Part shown: positions 1-7,828 of the stretch, piece after piece | Position numbering within the stretch: the stretch's first letter is position 1 | Layout: the number at the start of each line of letters is the position of its first letter | Notes under the pieces: model-generated | The model's database searches: none | Told to the model about the DNA's origin: nothing | Seen by the model: only the letters and a program-made list of their open reading frames with translations | Position numbers and translations under genes: made by a program | Assembly: GCA_024743115.1 (NCBI GenBank) | Contig: JANSXC010000001.1 | Location: forward strand, 243,628-307,627 | From: a bacterium | Lineage (GTDB): Bacteria > Planctomycetota > UBA1135 > UBA2386 | Direction: 5' to 3' | DNA: 64,000 bases

Positions 1-225
1 CTCATGCTGGATCGCGACACCGGCAGGTCGCGTGGCTTCGCGTTCGTCGAGATGGCGACGGAGGCCGAGGCCCAGGCCGCGATCGAGGCGATGAACGGCG
101 TGATCCTGGACGGCCGTGAACTGCGCGTCAACGAGGCGCAGGAACGCCAGCCTCGCAGCGGCGGTGGCGGCGGTGGCGGCGGCGGGCATCGCGGCGGTGG
201 GGGCGGGCGACGCGAGCGCTGGTAG
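1..225 (+). CDS. RNA-binding protein with RRM domain, 5' end cut by window edge
   Basis: The reading frame is open from the first base, so the true start lies before the window. What remains is the C-terminal half of an RNA recognition motif: the RNP-1 box RGFAFVEM sits near residue 12, followed by the helix [12 protein letters not shown] and the closing strand RELRVNEA. The tail is Gly/Arg-rich (two Gly runs and RRERW at the end), the usual arrangement of small bacterial and chloroplast RRM proteins, which bind single-stranded RNA in the cytoplasm and are often linked to cold response. The two aromatic positions of RNP-1 expected to stack on RNA are present. It is convergent with lpxA. The family is clear; the specific target RNA cannot be told. 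Confidence 0.9.
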   Translation, partial: LMLDRDTGRSRGFAFVEMATEAEAQAAIEAMNGVILDGRELRVNEAQERQPRSGGGGGGGGGHRGGGGGRRERW

Positions 226-237
226 GCTGGCCCGCCA

Positions 238-295
238 GCACGCTAGGCCCCAGCACGCTAGGCCACTGGCACGCTAGGCCAGCGGCACGCTAGCC
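238..295. repeat. Short tandem repeat, 15-16 bp unit, about 3.7 copies
   Basis: Copies of gcacgctaggcc begin at 238, 253, 269 and 285, the last lacking one g and being cut short. Spacers between the 12-bp cores vary (cca, actg, agcg). The array fills the gap between the converging RRM gene and lpxA, and the lpxA stop codon (290-292 on the plus strand) lies inside the last copy. Confidence 0.85.
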
Positions 296-1096
296 ACGCC
301 CTCGCGGCGTGCGCTGCCGTGCGAAACCGCGCCGACCGGTGTCGAAGAACTCCAGGAAGCGCCGGCCTTCGGGCTCCACACCGCAGCCATTCGAGGCACG
401 AGCCGCGGCTGCCAGTTCTCGGATGTTGCCGCGGCTGCGAAACACTGCGTGGAAGCAGCGCTTCAAGTCGGCGAGGGCGCCCGATGCCACGCCGCGGCGG
501 CGGATGCCAACTAGGTTGAGGCCGCAGATCTCGTTGCGTTCGGCCGCGATCGCATAGGGTGGCACGTCGTAGCTGATCGACGCGTTGCCGCCGATCATCG
601 CAGATTCACCGATTCGCACGAACTGATGCACGCCAGCGCCGCCGCCTAGGACCACGAAGTCGCCGATGGTCACATGGCCGGCGAGCATGACGTTGTTCGC
701 CAGCGTGACGGAAGCGCCGACGACACAATCGTGACCGACGTGGCTCTGCGCCATCAGGTAGCAATCCTCGCCGATGGCGGTCACGCCGTCCGGCTTGCTC
801 GGTTGGTTGATCGTCACGCCTTCGCGCACGACTGTTCGGTCGCCGATGCGAACACCGGCACTTGCGGCGTCGCAGCCGTGGATTTGCGGCAGGCCACCGA
901 TCACTGCGAAGCTGTCCACGCTGACACCGTGGCCGAGCTCGGTGTTGCCGTGGATCATCGAGTGCGGCGCGAGCCGGCAGTCATCGCCGATCCGGGTTCC
1001 CGCTGCGACGATCGCGTAGGCGCCGATTTCGACGTTGGAACCGATCCTGGCGCCGTGTTCGACGACTGCGGTCGGATGAATGCGGGGCTGGCTCAC
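290..1096 (-). CDS. lpxA: Acyl-ACP--UDP-N-acetylglucosamine O-acyltransferase LpxA
   Basis: First step of lipid A synthesis: transfer of a 3-hydroxyacyl chain from acyl carrier protein to UDP-GlcNAc in the cytoplasm. The protein of 268 residues starts at a GTG (1094-1096) giving VSQPRIHPTAVVE; the frame is open further upstream but that part has no family resemblance and would nearly double the usual length of about 260. Hexapeptide repeats of the left-handed beta helix run through the first two thirds (IGSNVEIGAYAIV, VVLGGGAGVHQFVRIG). The block SHVGHDC matches the catalytic histidine region, and NLVGIRRRGV opens the C-terminal helical domain. No lpxB, lpxD or fabZ is adjacent, so it stands alone here. 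It shows that the organism makes an LPS-type outer membrane lipid. No clear Shine-Dalgarno precedes the GTG, so the start is probable rather than certain. Confidence 0.93.
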   Translation of the reverse strand: MSQPRIHPTAVVEHGARIGSNVEIGAYAIVAAGTRIGDDCRLAPHSMIHGNTELGHGVSVDSFAVIGGLPQIHGCDAASAGVRIGDRTVVREGVTINQPSKPDGVTAIGEDCYLMAQSHVGHDCVVGASVTLANNVMLAGHVTIGDFVVLGGGAGVHQFVRIGESAMIGGNASISYDVPPYAIAAERNEICGLNLVGIRRRGVASGALADLKRCFHAVFRSRGNIRELAAAARASNGCGVEPEGRRFLEFFDTGRRGFARQRTPRGRG

Positions 1097-1345
1097 GTTG
1101 GTGACGGTGTCTCTTGCCGACCTGACGTGGCCGATCCACAGCAAACTGCGGGCTCGTAGTCTACGCGTTCGTGGCTCGGTGTCGCCGAACTCCGGGGCAA
1201 TCGTCGCCACGAACGTCGCTGCCGGCACCGCTGCGGTGCCCGGCGGTTGCTTACGGCGTTGAAAAGAGCTGACCCTGACAGGACCCGGAGTCGGGCTCAC
1301 GGCATTCTCTGAACCGGTTCTGTGATCGGCGGCAATTTGTCTGCG

Positions 1346-3691
1346 ATGAACGAAACGGAGCTCATTCGGGCCCTGATGGGCGAATCGACGTGGCTTGGAC
1401 GCTTCTCGAGCGCCCTCGTTGCTGGCGCCAGTGCGGACGACCTGGCACAGGAAACCGTGCTGGTCACTCTTCGGCAGCAGGGCGACGGGGGGAGCACTCA
1501 CCGGGCCAACGCCGGGGGCGAGTTGCGACCATGGCTGGCGGGGGTCGCACGCCGGCTTCACCTCAGCCATCGCCGGAGCGAGGCTCGTCGCGGCGCGCGT
1601 GAGCGCGCGGTGGCGAAAGCCGAGGCCACCGCGGCGACTGCCGACGTCGTCATGCAAGCGGAGACCCACCAGCGCGTCGTCAACGCGGTCATGTCGCTGT
1701 CCGAGCCGGCGCGCACGACGATCTTGCTGCGGTTCTGGGACAACCTGCCGCCGCGCGAGGTCGCCGTGCGTATGGGCGTGCCGGTCGAGACCGTGCGGAC
1801 CCGGACGAAGCGCGCACTCGAAACGCTACGAGGCAAGCTCGACGACTCCTTTGGCGATCGCCGTGCGTGGCTCTTGCCGCTGGCTGCGATCGCGCAGCTG
1901 CCGCGAGGCGACGCGGATCACCTCGCAACGAGCTCGAAGGCCGCTACCGTGCCTTCGAAGGGGGCCGCCGCGCTGCTCGTCGGCGGCCTGCTCGGGGTCG
2001 CCGCGCTCGCAGTGGCGACGCTCGCCGATCCTGGCGGCGACGGCAACCTGACCCCGCGGTCGAACGGGGCCGAGTCATCTGCCTCGGCCGTAGCCGTGAG
2101 CAACGACGAAGTCGCGGCCCTGCCGCGCGTGTTGGTCGACGCCGCGACCGAATCGAATTCACCCGCGACCGCGACGGATCCCAGACAGCTACTGGCGAAG
2201 ATCGACGCGTGTTGGGAGATCGAAGACTATTGGCGCGTGATCGACGAGCTCGGCGCGAGCTCCAACGCGGAATCCCTGGTTCGTGCGTTGCGCATTACGA
2301 TCGCAGAACGGGTTGCGCCGCCGGCGCCGGGGCGCCGCAACCTGCGCGAGATGCAGGCGCGCGATGCCAGATTCGAAGTGCTGCTGCAAGCCCTCCTCGC
2401 CGTTGCGGGGCCGGTTGATGCCGCCGCCCGGGTCCAGGCAATGGGGGTTCGATTGCCGCGGCAGGTCCGCAACTGGATCGCAGCGGAAACGGTGCCACCG
2501 CCAGCTCCGCCGCCGCCGCCGCCCGGGGCGGCAGCGAGAGCCGCTGCCTTCGAAGCCGAGCTCCTCGACGCCGCGACGCGGGACCGGGCCCTCGCCAAGG
2601 CATTCGATATGGCGCCGACGGAGCGCTTGATGTCGCTCGTTTTGCAGCTGCCACCATCCCGAGCCGTGACCATGCGCAACTACGACGCTTCGCCGGGGCG
2701 TACGATTGCGTGGATCGGCGGACTCGCTGCCCGGCTCGACGCCGCCGGCAACGCGCCGGCGTGGGCCGATGCCCTGGCCAGTCGCATCGCAACGCTCGTG
2801 GACGATCGCTTCCGTTTCCGCCCCGATGCCGAGCAGCTGCGACGCATCGATCTGAGCGCCGAGATCGCGACGCTCGAGCGCGCGTTGACTCGCGGGTACG
2901 CTGCCCCTGCAGCGGTTCCGATTCTCACCACCACGCTGCTCCAGGCGCGATCGATCTCGGGAGTGCCACGCAGCGAGTTTGCCGAGATCCTCGAGGATCC
3001 GAAACTGCGGGCGCTGGTCGTGTCCACTCCGACGGAGCGCAAGATGCGCACCGCCCTCGCGCGGGTCCGAGGGGCCCTGCTGTGGCTGGAGGACGTGCAT
3101 GCCAGCGACGAGCTGATCGCGTTGTGGCGCAACCAGCCGATGAGCCGCAGGAGCACGGGCTACTTCCTGACCGTCCTGCAGCGATGCGAGGTGCTGTCGC
3201 CCGGCGAGCAGGCCGGCTTTGCGCCGGGCTACCGGCATCTGGTTCGTGAGCACGACGACGCGCGGGTTCGCATTCGCGCGCTCGCGCTCTACCTGCGTTG
3301 GGAATCCGATGACGTCGCGTTGGCCGCGCTGCTCGACGAGATTCGGCGCGAGGGCCGGGGCGACACGCTGGAAGTGGTCGCGCGGGAGCTTCCGATGCGC
3401 TGGCATCGCGGTGCCGGCGAGTTCGAAGTCGCGCTGGACTGGCTCGATTGGGCGCTGACGAGCGGAACGCGAAAGCAGATCGAGGAGCTGCTGGACGGCC
3501 TCGAAGACGGCTACGACAACGTGCTCGGCGAGACTGCCGGCGACGAGGCCACTCGAGTGCTCGCGCGCCTGCCGAAGCCGGACGACGCTCGGCTGAGCAA
3601 GCGAGCGCGCCAGGACCTCGAGCGAGTGATTCACGACCTCAGGGAACGCGTCACGAAGTCGCGCGCCGAACGCCGGGGAACTGGGCGTTGA
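1346..3691 (+). CDS. ECF-type sigma factor fused through a membrane segment to a long C-terminal region
   Basis: A 781-residue protein. Residues about 15-80 match a sigma-70 region 2 (DDLAQETVLVTLRQ, then RPWLAGVARRL), and about 105-165 a region 4 with its helix-turn-helix (LPPREVAVRMGVPVETVRTRTKRALE). A hydrophobic stretch at about 206-227 (GAAALLVGGLLGVAALAVATLA) looks like a single membrane span. Beyond it lie some 550 residues without a family I recognise, rich in Ala, Arg and Leu, with a proline run near residue 390. The ATG at 1346 is chosen because it opens directly into the sigma domain; an in-frame GTG lies 24 bp upstream. It is divergent from lpxA. The inferred role is a one-protein signalling device in which the C-terminal part on the far side of the membrane governs the sigma domain. 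The C-terminal function is unknown. Confidence 0.8.
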   Translation: MNETELIRALMGESTWLGRFSSALVAGASADDLAQETVLVTLRQQGDGGSTHRANAGGELRPWLAGVARRLHLSHRRSEARRGARERAVAKAEATAATADVVMQAETHQRVVNAVMSLSEPARTTILLRFWDNLPPREVAVRMGVPVETVRTRTKRALETLRGKLDDSFGDRRAWLLPLAAIAQLPRGDADHLATSSKAATVPSKGAAALLVGGLLGVAALAVATLADPGGDGNLTPRSNGAESSASAVAVSNDEVAALPRVLVDAATESNSPATATDPRQLLAKIDACWEIEDYWRVIDELGASSNAESLVRALRITIAERVAPPAPGRRNLREMQARDARFEVLLQALLAVAGPVDAAARVQAMGVRLPRQVRNWIAAETVPPPAPPPPPPGAAARAAAFEAELLDAATRDRALAKAFDMAPTERLMSLVLQLPPSRAVTMRNYDASPGRTIAWIGGLAARLDAAGNAPAWADALASRIATLVDDRFRFRPDAEQLRRIDLSAEIATLERALTRGYAAPAAVPILTTTLLQARSISGVPRSEFAEILEDPKLRALVVSTPTERKMRTALARVRGALLWLEDVHASDELIALWRNQPMSRRSTGYFLTVLQRCEVLSPGEQAGFAPGYRHLVREHDDARVRIRALALYLRWESDDVALAALLDEIRREGRGDTLEVVARELPMRWHRGAGEFEVALDWLDWALTSGTRKQIEELLDGLEDGYDNVLGETAGDEATRVLARLPKPDDARLSKRARQDLERVIHDLRERVTKSRAERRGTGR

Positions 3692-3767
3692 TCTAGTGAT
3701 CCGTGAGGCCGCGTGATCCTCGCTTCATCGCAGCGGCCTCGATGAGGAGGCGAGAAACGGCTCCGGC

Positions 3768-4112
3768 TCAGCCGCCGGCGAGCTTCACGCGATAGTTGCG
3801 AGCCTCGAGTTCGCGTACCAGCAGCTCGCGGTGGTCGCCCTGGATCTCGATCTGACCATCTTTCGCCGAGCCTCCCGTGCTGCACTTCTTCTTCAAGGCC
3901 TTCGCGAGCGCTCGCAGCTCCGATTCCGCCTGCTGCAGGCCGGCGATCACGGTGACGGGCTTGCCGCGCCGCACTTCGCGGCGAACCCGCACGACGCCAT
4001 CGCCCTCGTCGGCTTGGTCTGACGGCACCTCGCAACGGCAGCGGGGGACGGGGCGGTCACAACGCGGGCACATCGTGCGGCCGTGCTCGGAGTCGTAGAC
4101 GACGCGGTTCAT
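3768..4112 (-). CDS. SUI1/eIF1-like translation factor (YciH family)
   Basis: A 114-residue protein. The N-terminal part has a small Cys cluster (CPRCDRPVPRCRCE) that may bind zinc. The SUI1 domain follows: RRGKPVTVIAGL, then ALAKALKKKCSTGGSAKDGQIEIQGDH in outline, and the closing helix and strand VRELEARNYRVKLAGG. Bacterial homologues of eIF1 such as YciH act at the ribosome during initiation, probably by discriminating against weak starts. The ATG at 4110-4112 gives the expected length of about 110; an upstream extension has no matching sequence. It is convergent with the sigma-fusion gene and starts 318 bp downstream of the S8 protease gene, so is probably transcribed on its own. The family assignment is firm. 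Confidence 0.88.
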   Translation of the reverse strand: MNRVVYDSEHGRTMCPRCDRPVPRCRCEVPSDQADEGDGVVRVRREVRRGKPVTVIAGLQQAESELRALAKALKKKCSTGGSAKDGQIEIQGDHRELLVRELEARNYRVKLAGG

Positions 4113-4349
4113 GGGGTCGCCGCGGTATGGCGCGGTCGCGCGAGGATTGCCCGGTTCATGCGGGTGATCTGATCGGAGACGTGCGACCAGCGCACGTGAT
4201 AGCTCGCGTTCTCGAGTCGAACGTTGCGATCGAGGTCGACGGCGTCGAACCGCCACACTGAGTCGGAGAGAGCCCCACGAGGATCGGGTTCGGTGGATCG
4301 CGAAGCGGTGACAGGGCGGTCGAGAGCCCGGCGGGCTCACAAATCAACA

Positions 4350-4377
4350 GGGCCGTCACTCTGAAGAGTGACGGCCC
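4350..4377 (-). terminator. Strong hairpin downstream of the S8 protease gene
   Basis: A perfect 13-bp inverted repeat, gggccgtcactct and agagtgacggccc, separated by two bases. Read on the minus strand it lies about 55 bp past the protease stop and is followed by a T-containing but not continuous T tract (ctgttgatttgtg), so it probably ends that transcript. The rest of the 318-bp gap (4113-4430) holds the 16-bp repeats at 4382-4429 and presumably the promoter of the SUI1 gene; I see nothing else there. Confidence 0.7.
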
Positions 4378-4381
4378 CAGT

Positions 4382-4429
4382 TGGCAGATCACTGCGCTGG
4401 CAGATCACTGCGCTGGCAGAACACTGCGG
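4382..4429. repeat. Tandem repeat, 16-bp unit, three copies
   Basis: tggcagatcactgcgc occurs at 4382-4397 and 4398-4413 exactly, and at 4414-4429 with two changes. It ends one base before the stop codon of the S8 protease (4431-4433). Same unit length and same position at a gene's 3' end as the repeat at 238-295, but a different sequence. Confidence 0.85.
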
Positions 4430-4430
4430 C

Positions 4431-7400
4431 CTAGTTGCCGATCGTCATCGTCACGCCGTTCGACGAGAGGACGCCGGCTGCGTTGGCACCCGGCGCGAAC
4501 GCGTAGCCCTGCCCGCTGATCGCCAGGCTGAGGAACGCCGGGTCGGTCGGGATCGCGAAGTTCGTCTGCGTCTGGTTGCCGACCGGGAAGGCGACCAACA
4601 CGCTGTCGAGTCCCACGTACTGGTGGCAGCCCGGCATGCCTTGGTTGGCGAGGCTGATGCCGGGATCGTGCTTGATCAAGCTGAGCACGTGCGCGCCGAC
4701 GGCCGAACCGACCGGGTAGTTGGAGGTCGTCAGCGTCACCGTGGAGCCGAACACGGGCGGTCCGCTCGCGGCGTGAGTCAGCAGTGAAACGTTGGACGGG
4801 TTGGTGAGGTCACTCGGGCCCGGGTCCGGAACGCCGGCGCCGAGCGAGTGCCCCACGAGGGCGTCGCCGAGACTCAAGCTCTGGTAGGCCAGCACGAACT
4901 CACCGTTCGGGAACAACTGCAGCTGCAGTGTGTTCGAGCCGACCGACTGGTACTCCGGCACACCCGCCCACGTGGCGACGGCCTGTCCAGGGACTGTGTC
5001 GAAGTAGACACCGCCGCTGCTGCTCGGATTGAGGTCGTCCCAGCAGACCGCGATGCGTCGCGGCTCCGCGAGGAACTCGCTGACCGATTCCGTGTAGTCC
5101 GACACCGAGTGTGCGTTCGCCACGAGGCCGACCCAACCATTGGAATCGATGTCGATCGCCGTCGTGCTGCCGCCACCGGGCAACGGGAATGCGAACCCGA
5201 GGCTGTGGTTGCGACTGAGTTGGTCGTCGGCGAGGCCCAGGTTGTTGGAGTAACCGTTGAAGAACGACGCGCCAGCCGTGCTGACGTCCCAGCCACCGGT
5301 GCCGTTGGGCGTGAAACGAATCGCCGAGTTGGCGAGGTCGATCGACCCTCCGAACAGCTCGTAGAACGTCTGCGGCACGCTCGGGGTGGCGGGGGCGGAG
5401 CAGCCGGCACCGTAGTTGGTCAACGACGCGAGCACTGGCGCCTGGCCGCCTTGCCCGGTCCCGCCACTGACCACGAGGCCGTAGTCGGCGTCGACGGCCG
5501 GCGTTTCGACGTGTGAATCTTGAACGACCAGAGTCGCGATGACGTCGACGTGCCAGATGCCGGCCTGGGGGTTCTGGATGATCACGCACTCGAGCGGGTT
5601 GATGCTGTCTGCCGTGCCGCCCGGCGTGGACCAGTTGCCTTGCTCGATGCCGTTGTTGCCCCAGTAGATGGTGCCGTTCGGCGCGGTGACGCGGATCGAC
5701 AGGTCGTTGACGCGATGCAGGGTGGCGGCGGGGTTACCGGCGGGCTCGGCGTGGTGCATGACGACGCGCAGTTCCGGCTCGCTCGCACCGACGGTGATGT
5801 CCCAGCGCGAGTTGGTGCCCTGCGCCAGAACATCCGTTTCGTCGACGATGAACGTCTTCGCCCGGTTGTCCCACATCAACTGCAGGTCGGGGAAGCCATA
5901 GCCGACATGCTCGCGGCGGTTGTCGGTGCTGGCTGCGTTGAACGTGTACTGGCGTGATGACGCGACCTGCAGGGCCTTGAGGGTGGTGAAGTGCGGGCGG
6001 TTACTGTGCTTGCTGCCGCCGGGGTTGCGCAGGGCCTGGCCGAACGGGCCGAAGCCCGGCACGACCTCGTCCGTGAACATGTCGATGGCCAGGACGTTGA
6101 GGCCGGCGATGATCGGCGTCGCGCCCGAGGTGCCGCCGAAGGTCGTCGTGTAGCCACCACCCGGACTCGTCGTGCCGATGTTGTCGTAGTAGGCCGCCAG
6201 AGTCGGCTTGATGCGACCGTCGCTGGCCGGGCCGGTGCTACCGCTGCTGCTCCACGTGTCGTCGAGCGGGTTGCTGTTGTTGCCATGCCGCACGCCGCCG
6301 ATGGAGAAGACGTTCTTGGCCCACGCCTGGGGACGCGAATCCTGGTTGCCAGCGTTGCTCTGGCTCTGCGTCCAGCAGATGTCGTGGTCGAACACGATGT
6401 CGTCGGCGTCGGCCGAGACGGACGTGTAGAAGAACGTGCGCGCGTCGCCCCACGAGGCCGTGGTGTGGCTGACATCGCGGTTGTTGACGAGATCGTCGAC
6501 GACGGCCCAGCGCGACGTCGTGACGCTGCTGTAGTTGGTGTAGAACTTGCCGACGTCGGGCGCGAAGCCGCGGAACGCCGAGTTGCCGGTGCCGTCACCG
6601 AAGACGATGCCGGCCGTGTTGGTGCCGTGGCCCGTGGATGCGCCACCGCTGAGAACGTTCGTAACGGGGCCGGAGTAGGCCTGGTGCGCCGCGTCGATGC
6701 CCTCGTAGATATGCGCGTTGAGGCCTTGGCCGGTGTAGCCGCGCTGGGTCTCGACGTAGTTGGCGCCGCCCTGGATGCGGGCGTTGTCGACGTCGTTCTC
6801 CGGGGCCGTCCAACGATCGATCCACAGCACCTCGTCGAGGTGCGCGGCCTTGATCAGTTGGTCGTTGGTCAGGGTGACGGTGAACAGCAGGCTGCCCGGC
6901 TGCTCGTTGTCGATGATTCCGCCCATCGCGAGGATGTCGCGCGCCAGCTTTGGTTTGTCGATGTGCTTGTCGACGACCACGATGTGGTACCGGGCCGTCG
7001 GCAGCTCGCGGTTGGCCTTGATGGCATCGACGAGTTCGGGTTCGAGGCGCCATGCGGGCTGGTAGGAGCCGACCCAACGCACGAGCGGCGACTGCGCGAT
7101 GGTCTCGCTGTTCGCCGCCGAGGTCCGAACGACGTAGGAGTTGTGCGGCAGGTAGCCACACAGCTTGGCCCCCGTGTCCGTGATGGCTTGCCGGAAGGCG
7201 GCTGTCGGCCGGCCGTTGCTCTGCGCGACCCAGAGTCGCGAGTTCGCGGCCCGCAACACGTTGGGCACCCCGGGCTGTCCCTGGAGCGGGTCGAACGTGC
7301 CGTACCGTAGCATCAGTTGGACGCCGTCGCCGTGGTCCCGGTCGGGGGAGCCGGCCGGGGATTGGGCGAACGCCGGTATGGCGAAGAGTGCGAGTGCTGC

Positions 7401-7439
7401 GAGAGCCGATCCGGAACGGAGAGACTGGATCATGGGCAT
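4431..7439 (-). CDS. Exported subtilisin-like (S8) protease with P-type domain and shared C-terminal domain
   Basis: A 1002-residue protein with a signal peptide (about 1-26, hydrophobic core ALAALALFAIPAFAQ). A propeptide-like region leads to the S8 domain: His box GHGTNTAGIVFG (His271), oxyanion Asn region SNAGN (about 362-365), and Ser box FGGTSGATPIIAG (Ser438). The usual Asp box is not present in standard form: the aligned stretch reads AHIYEGIDAAH, with Tyr at the Asp position and Glu next to it. About residues 555-660 resemble a proprotein-convertase P domain. Then comes a segment with AIDIDSNGWVGL, and a final domain of about 100 residues shared with other exported proteins here. The likely role is extracellular or surface proteolysis, if the altered active site works. 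The start may be the ATG at 7437-7439 or the one two codons later. Confidence 0.85.
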   Translation of the reverse strand: MPMIQSLRSGSALAALALFAIPAFAQSPAGSPDRDHGDGVQLMLRYGTFDPLQGQPGVPNVLRAANSRLWVAQSNGRPTAAFRQAITDTGAKLCGYLPHNSYVVRTSAANSETIAQSPLVRWVGSYQPAWRLEPELVDAIKANRELPTARYHIVVVDKHIDKPKLARDILAMGGIIDNEQPGSLLFTVTLTNDQLIKAAHLDEVLWIDRWTAPENDVDNARIQGGANYVETQRGYTGQGLNAHIYEGIDAAHQAYSGPVTNVLSGGASTGHGTNTAGIVFGDGTGNSAFRGFAPDVGKFYTNYSSVTTSRWAVVDDLVNNRDVSHTTASWGDARTFFYTSVSADADDIVFDHDICWTQSQSNAGNQDSRPQAWAKNVFSIGGVRHGNNSNPLDDTWSSSGSTGPASDGRIKPTLAAYYDNIGTTSPGGGYTTTFGGTSGATPIIAGLNVLAIDMFTDEVVPGFGPFGQALRNPGGSKHSNRPHFTTLKALQVASSRQYTFNAASTDNRREHVGYGFPDLQLMWDNRAKTFIVDETDVLAQGTNSRWDITVGASEPELRVVMHHAEPAGNPAATLHRVNDLSIRVTAPNGTIYWGNNGIEQGNWSTPGGTADSINPLECVIIQNPQAGIWHVDVIATLVVQDSHVETPAVDADYGLVVSGGTGQGGQAPVLASLTNYGAGCSAPATPSVPQTFYELFGGSIDLANSAIRFTPNGTGGWDVSTAGASFFNGYSNNLGLADDQLSRNHSLGFAFPLPGGGSTTAIDIDSNGWVGLVANAHSVSDYTESVSEFLAEPRRIAVCWDDLNPSSSGGVYFDTVPGQAVATWAGVPEYQSVGSNTLQLQLFPNGEFVLAYQSLSLGDALVGHSLGAGVPDPGPSDLTNPSNVSLLTHAASGPPVFGSTVTLTTSNYPVGSAVGAHVLSLIKHDPGISLANQGMPGCHQYVGLDSVLVAFPVGNQTQTNFAIPTDPAFLSLAISGQGYAFAPGANAAGVLSSNGVTMTIGN

Positions 7440-7828
7440 AGGTGGTGTCGAAGAGGGAGTGCGCGGCGAAGGGGATCCCGATCATCGGGTGGTCTCTTCG
7501 CAAGGGATGCGCGGGAGCCAGAGTAGGCGAATGGCCCTGGACTGTATCGCGGATGTCGCAGAGAGCCCAGGGCACCCCCCCCGGGCCGAGGGGGGGGCGG
7601 GTGTCGCCAACTGAGAGCTGCAAGCTTGGCGTTGTCGCGAGCACCGGCTTGCAAGGTGGGCAATGTGGCGACGGAAGCGGCAGAAGAGCAAGCGATAGAC
7701 CGGGCCAGGGCTTGTCGCAGCCGTTGACGATTCCCCACCTGCGAAACACCTACTTCCGCAGCTGCGTCAGCCTGCCCGTTCCGAGTTTCGAGCGACGCGG
7801 ACTCGCCGGGTCGGCAAGCAACCCGGCG
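7440..7828. other. Intergenic region with a G/C-tract palindrome
   Basis: A 389-bp gap upstream of the S8 protease and downstream of the S41-like gene, so it should hold the protease promoter. It contains a run of about eight C, gggcc, and a run of about eight G around 7575-7600, which could fold on itself. I see no conserved reading frame on either strand. Confidence 0.5.
7804..7828 (-). terminator. Hairpin abutting the stop of the S41-like gene
   Basis: Inverted repeat cgccgggt (7804-7811) and acccggcg (7821-7828) with a 9-base loop, starting directly after the stop codon of the minus-strand gene (7829-7831). There is no T run, so it may protect the transcript 3' end or be a weak terminator. 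Confidence 0.45.

Noticed and set aside
238..295. CRISPR-like array
   Set aside because: Unit is only 15-16 bp with spacers of 3-4 bp; no cas genes nearby.
2189..3634. Long minus-strand frame of 481 codons opposite the first sigma-fusion gene
   Set aside because: Pure antisense of a high-GC gene; composition rich in Arg, Gln and His with no domain, and the plus-strand frame has clear sigma motifs.
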